The position numbers and the translations under genes are program-made. From assembly GCA_005809115.1 (NCBI GenBank), contig SYLK01000556.1:1-6133 (forward strand): 6,133 nt of DNA, read 5' to 3'. Shown one piece after another: positions 5,467 to 6,133 of this stretch. This stretch comes from Planctomyces sp. (GTDB lineage: Bacteria > Planctomycetota > Planctomycetia > Planctomycetales > Planctomycetaceae). The notes under the pieces were generated by a model, which had not been told where the DNA came from, searched no databases, and saw only the letters and a program-made list of their open reading frames with translations. Numbering within the stretch: the stretch's first letter is position 1; every line of letters starts with the position of its first letter.

Positions 5467-6133
5467 ATGAGAACGACGCGATGGTTTCTGTCTGTTCGCA
5501 TGATCGCGATGGCCCTGCTGCTGCTGGTTAGTCGGCAGGTGGCCGGTTCTGACGAGAGTCCGGCCGAAGACGTACTGAAGGAAAAGCAGTTGCGCAAATC
5601 CGGGGTGACCTGGGTTGTGGCGGAGGAAGCGAAGCTCAGTCAGATGATGACTCAGGCGACGAAGCTGAAGCGGCAGGTGTCCGACGCGGGGAAAAGCCTT
5701 GAAGCGGCAGCGCGGGTCGCGGACGAAAAAAAACGTGTGCTGGCACAGCTGAAACTTCAGCATGTGAATCTGAGTGCCCGGCTGGCAAATGTCCGGAACG
5801 TCGAGGAAAACAATCGACTGGTGGGGCAGTTGAATGCCATCGCGGGGCAGATTGACCTGGCTTCGCAGGATCAGACGGTGGAGGAGTCGCTCCGGCAGAC
5901 TCGTTCGAAGACAGCCGAGATCCGCGAGGAGTACGCTCAGATGATCATCGACATGCGCAAGCTGCATGATTCGATCCAGGCACAGTATCAGGTGCTCGGC
6001 GCGGACGCCGCCGTGAAAGTCGCTCTGGAGCAGCTCAGTCAGAATTCGGAAAAAGCGATGGTGCTGGGTCCGTCCCGTGGACTGGCGGGGATCGATCGGC
6101 AGTTGCAGAAGCTCGAAGACACGGTTTTGTCCG
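5467..6133 (+). CDS. Exported coiled-coil protein of unknown function, N-terminal 222 residues (runs off window)
   Basis: The frame is open from ATG 5467 to the end of the window without a stop. An in-frame TGA at 5437-5439 with no alternative start after it makes 5467 the start. A weak AGGGG lies 10 bases upstream. Residues 1-27 form a signal peptide: basic n-region (MRTTRWFLSVR), hydrophobic core (MIAMALLLLV) and a likely cut after VAG before SDE. Next comes a short element, VLKEKQLRKSGVTWVVAEEAKL (about 36-57; LRKSG and TWVV are the distinctive parts), then a long charged, Gln/Glu/Lys-rich helix with heptad character (about 55-175), so an extended coiled coil outside the cytoplasmic membrane is expected. 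I recall planctomycete proteins of this layout that end in a retropepsin-like aspartyl protease domain, but that part, if present, is beyond the window. Function not assigned. Confidence 0.88.
   Translation, partial: MRTTRWFLSVRMIAMALLLLVSRQVAGSDESPAEDVLKEKQLRKSGVTWVVAEEAKLSQMMTQATKLKRQVSDAGKSLEAAARVADEKKRVLAQLKLQHVNLSARLANVRNVEENNRLVGQLNAIAGQIDLASQDQTVEESLRQTRSKTAEIREEYAQMIIDMRKLHDSIQAQYQVLGADAAVKVALEQLSQNSEKAMVLGPSRGLAGIDRQLQKLEDTVLS

Noticed and set aside
4957..5967. Minus-strand 336-codon open frame
   Set aside because: Crosses the tandem repeat, the ~95-bp element and the whole start of the divergent 5467 gene. Pro/Arg/Ser-rich shadow composition and no domain.

Overview
This is a GC-rich bacterial window. 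It carries three substantial genes and an unusually dense set of non-coding repeats. Codon use, weak or absent Shine-Dalgarno sequences at two of the three starts, and the style of the proteins (a signal-peptide plus coiled-coil protein, a large fused enzyme, an orphan Ig-like/protease-like protein) make a planctomycete or relative my best guess. That is inference; there is no rRNA or other marker to prove it.

Layout. Positions 1-141 are the right end of an IS3-family insertion sequence: the last 26 codons of the OrfB transposase plus a terminal inverted repeat. Positions 142-668 hold no convincing gene. They contain a graveyard of repeats: a REP-like remnant, a 121-bp inverted-repeat element (358-478), a 94-bp element with its own inverted ends (490-583), and a 75-bp dispersed repeat (591-665). 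A minus-strand gene at 669-1712 encodes a 347-residue protein with an Ig-like N-terminal part and a cysteine-protease-fold-like C-terminal part. A second copy of the 75-bp repeat (1986-2060) lies between this gene and the next. The next minus-strand gene (2084-5050) encodes a 988-residue fusion of an ATP-grasp-ligase-like half and a complete M32 (Taq-type) metallocarboxypeptidase. Its upstream region carries a 16-bp tandem repeat (5077-5133) and, inverted, a second copy of the 94-bp element (5256-5351). A divergent plus-strand gene begins at 5467 and runs off the window. It encodes an exported coiled-coil protein.

How the parts relate. The two minus-strand genes point the same way but are separated by 371 bp and show no obvious functional link. 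The fusion gene and the 5467 gene are divergent and share a 416-bp intergenic region. The most notable observations are the ligase-peptidase fusion, the 75-bp direct repeats that bracket the 669-1712 gene as if it were a cassette, and the 94-96-bp inverted-end element found in opposite orientations on both sides of the gene block. No CRISPR array, tRNA, rRNA or recognised defence system was seen.
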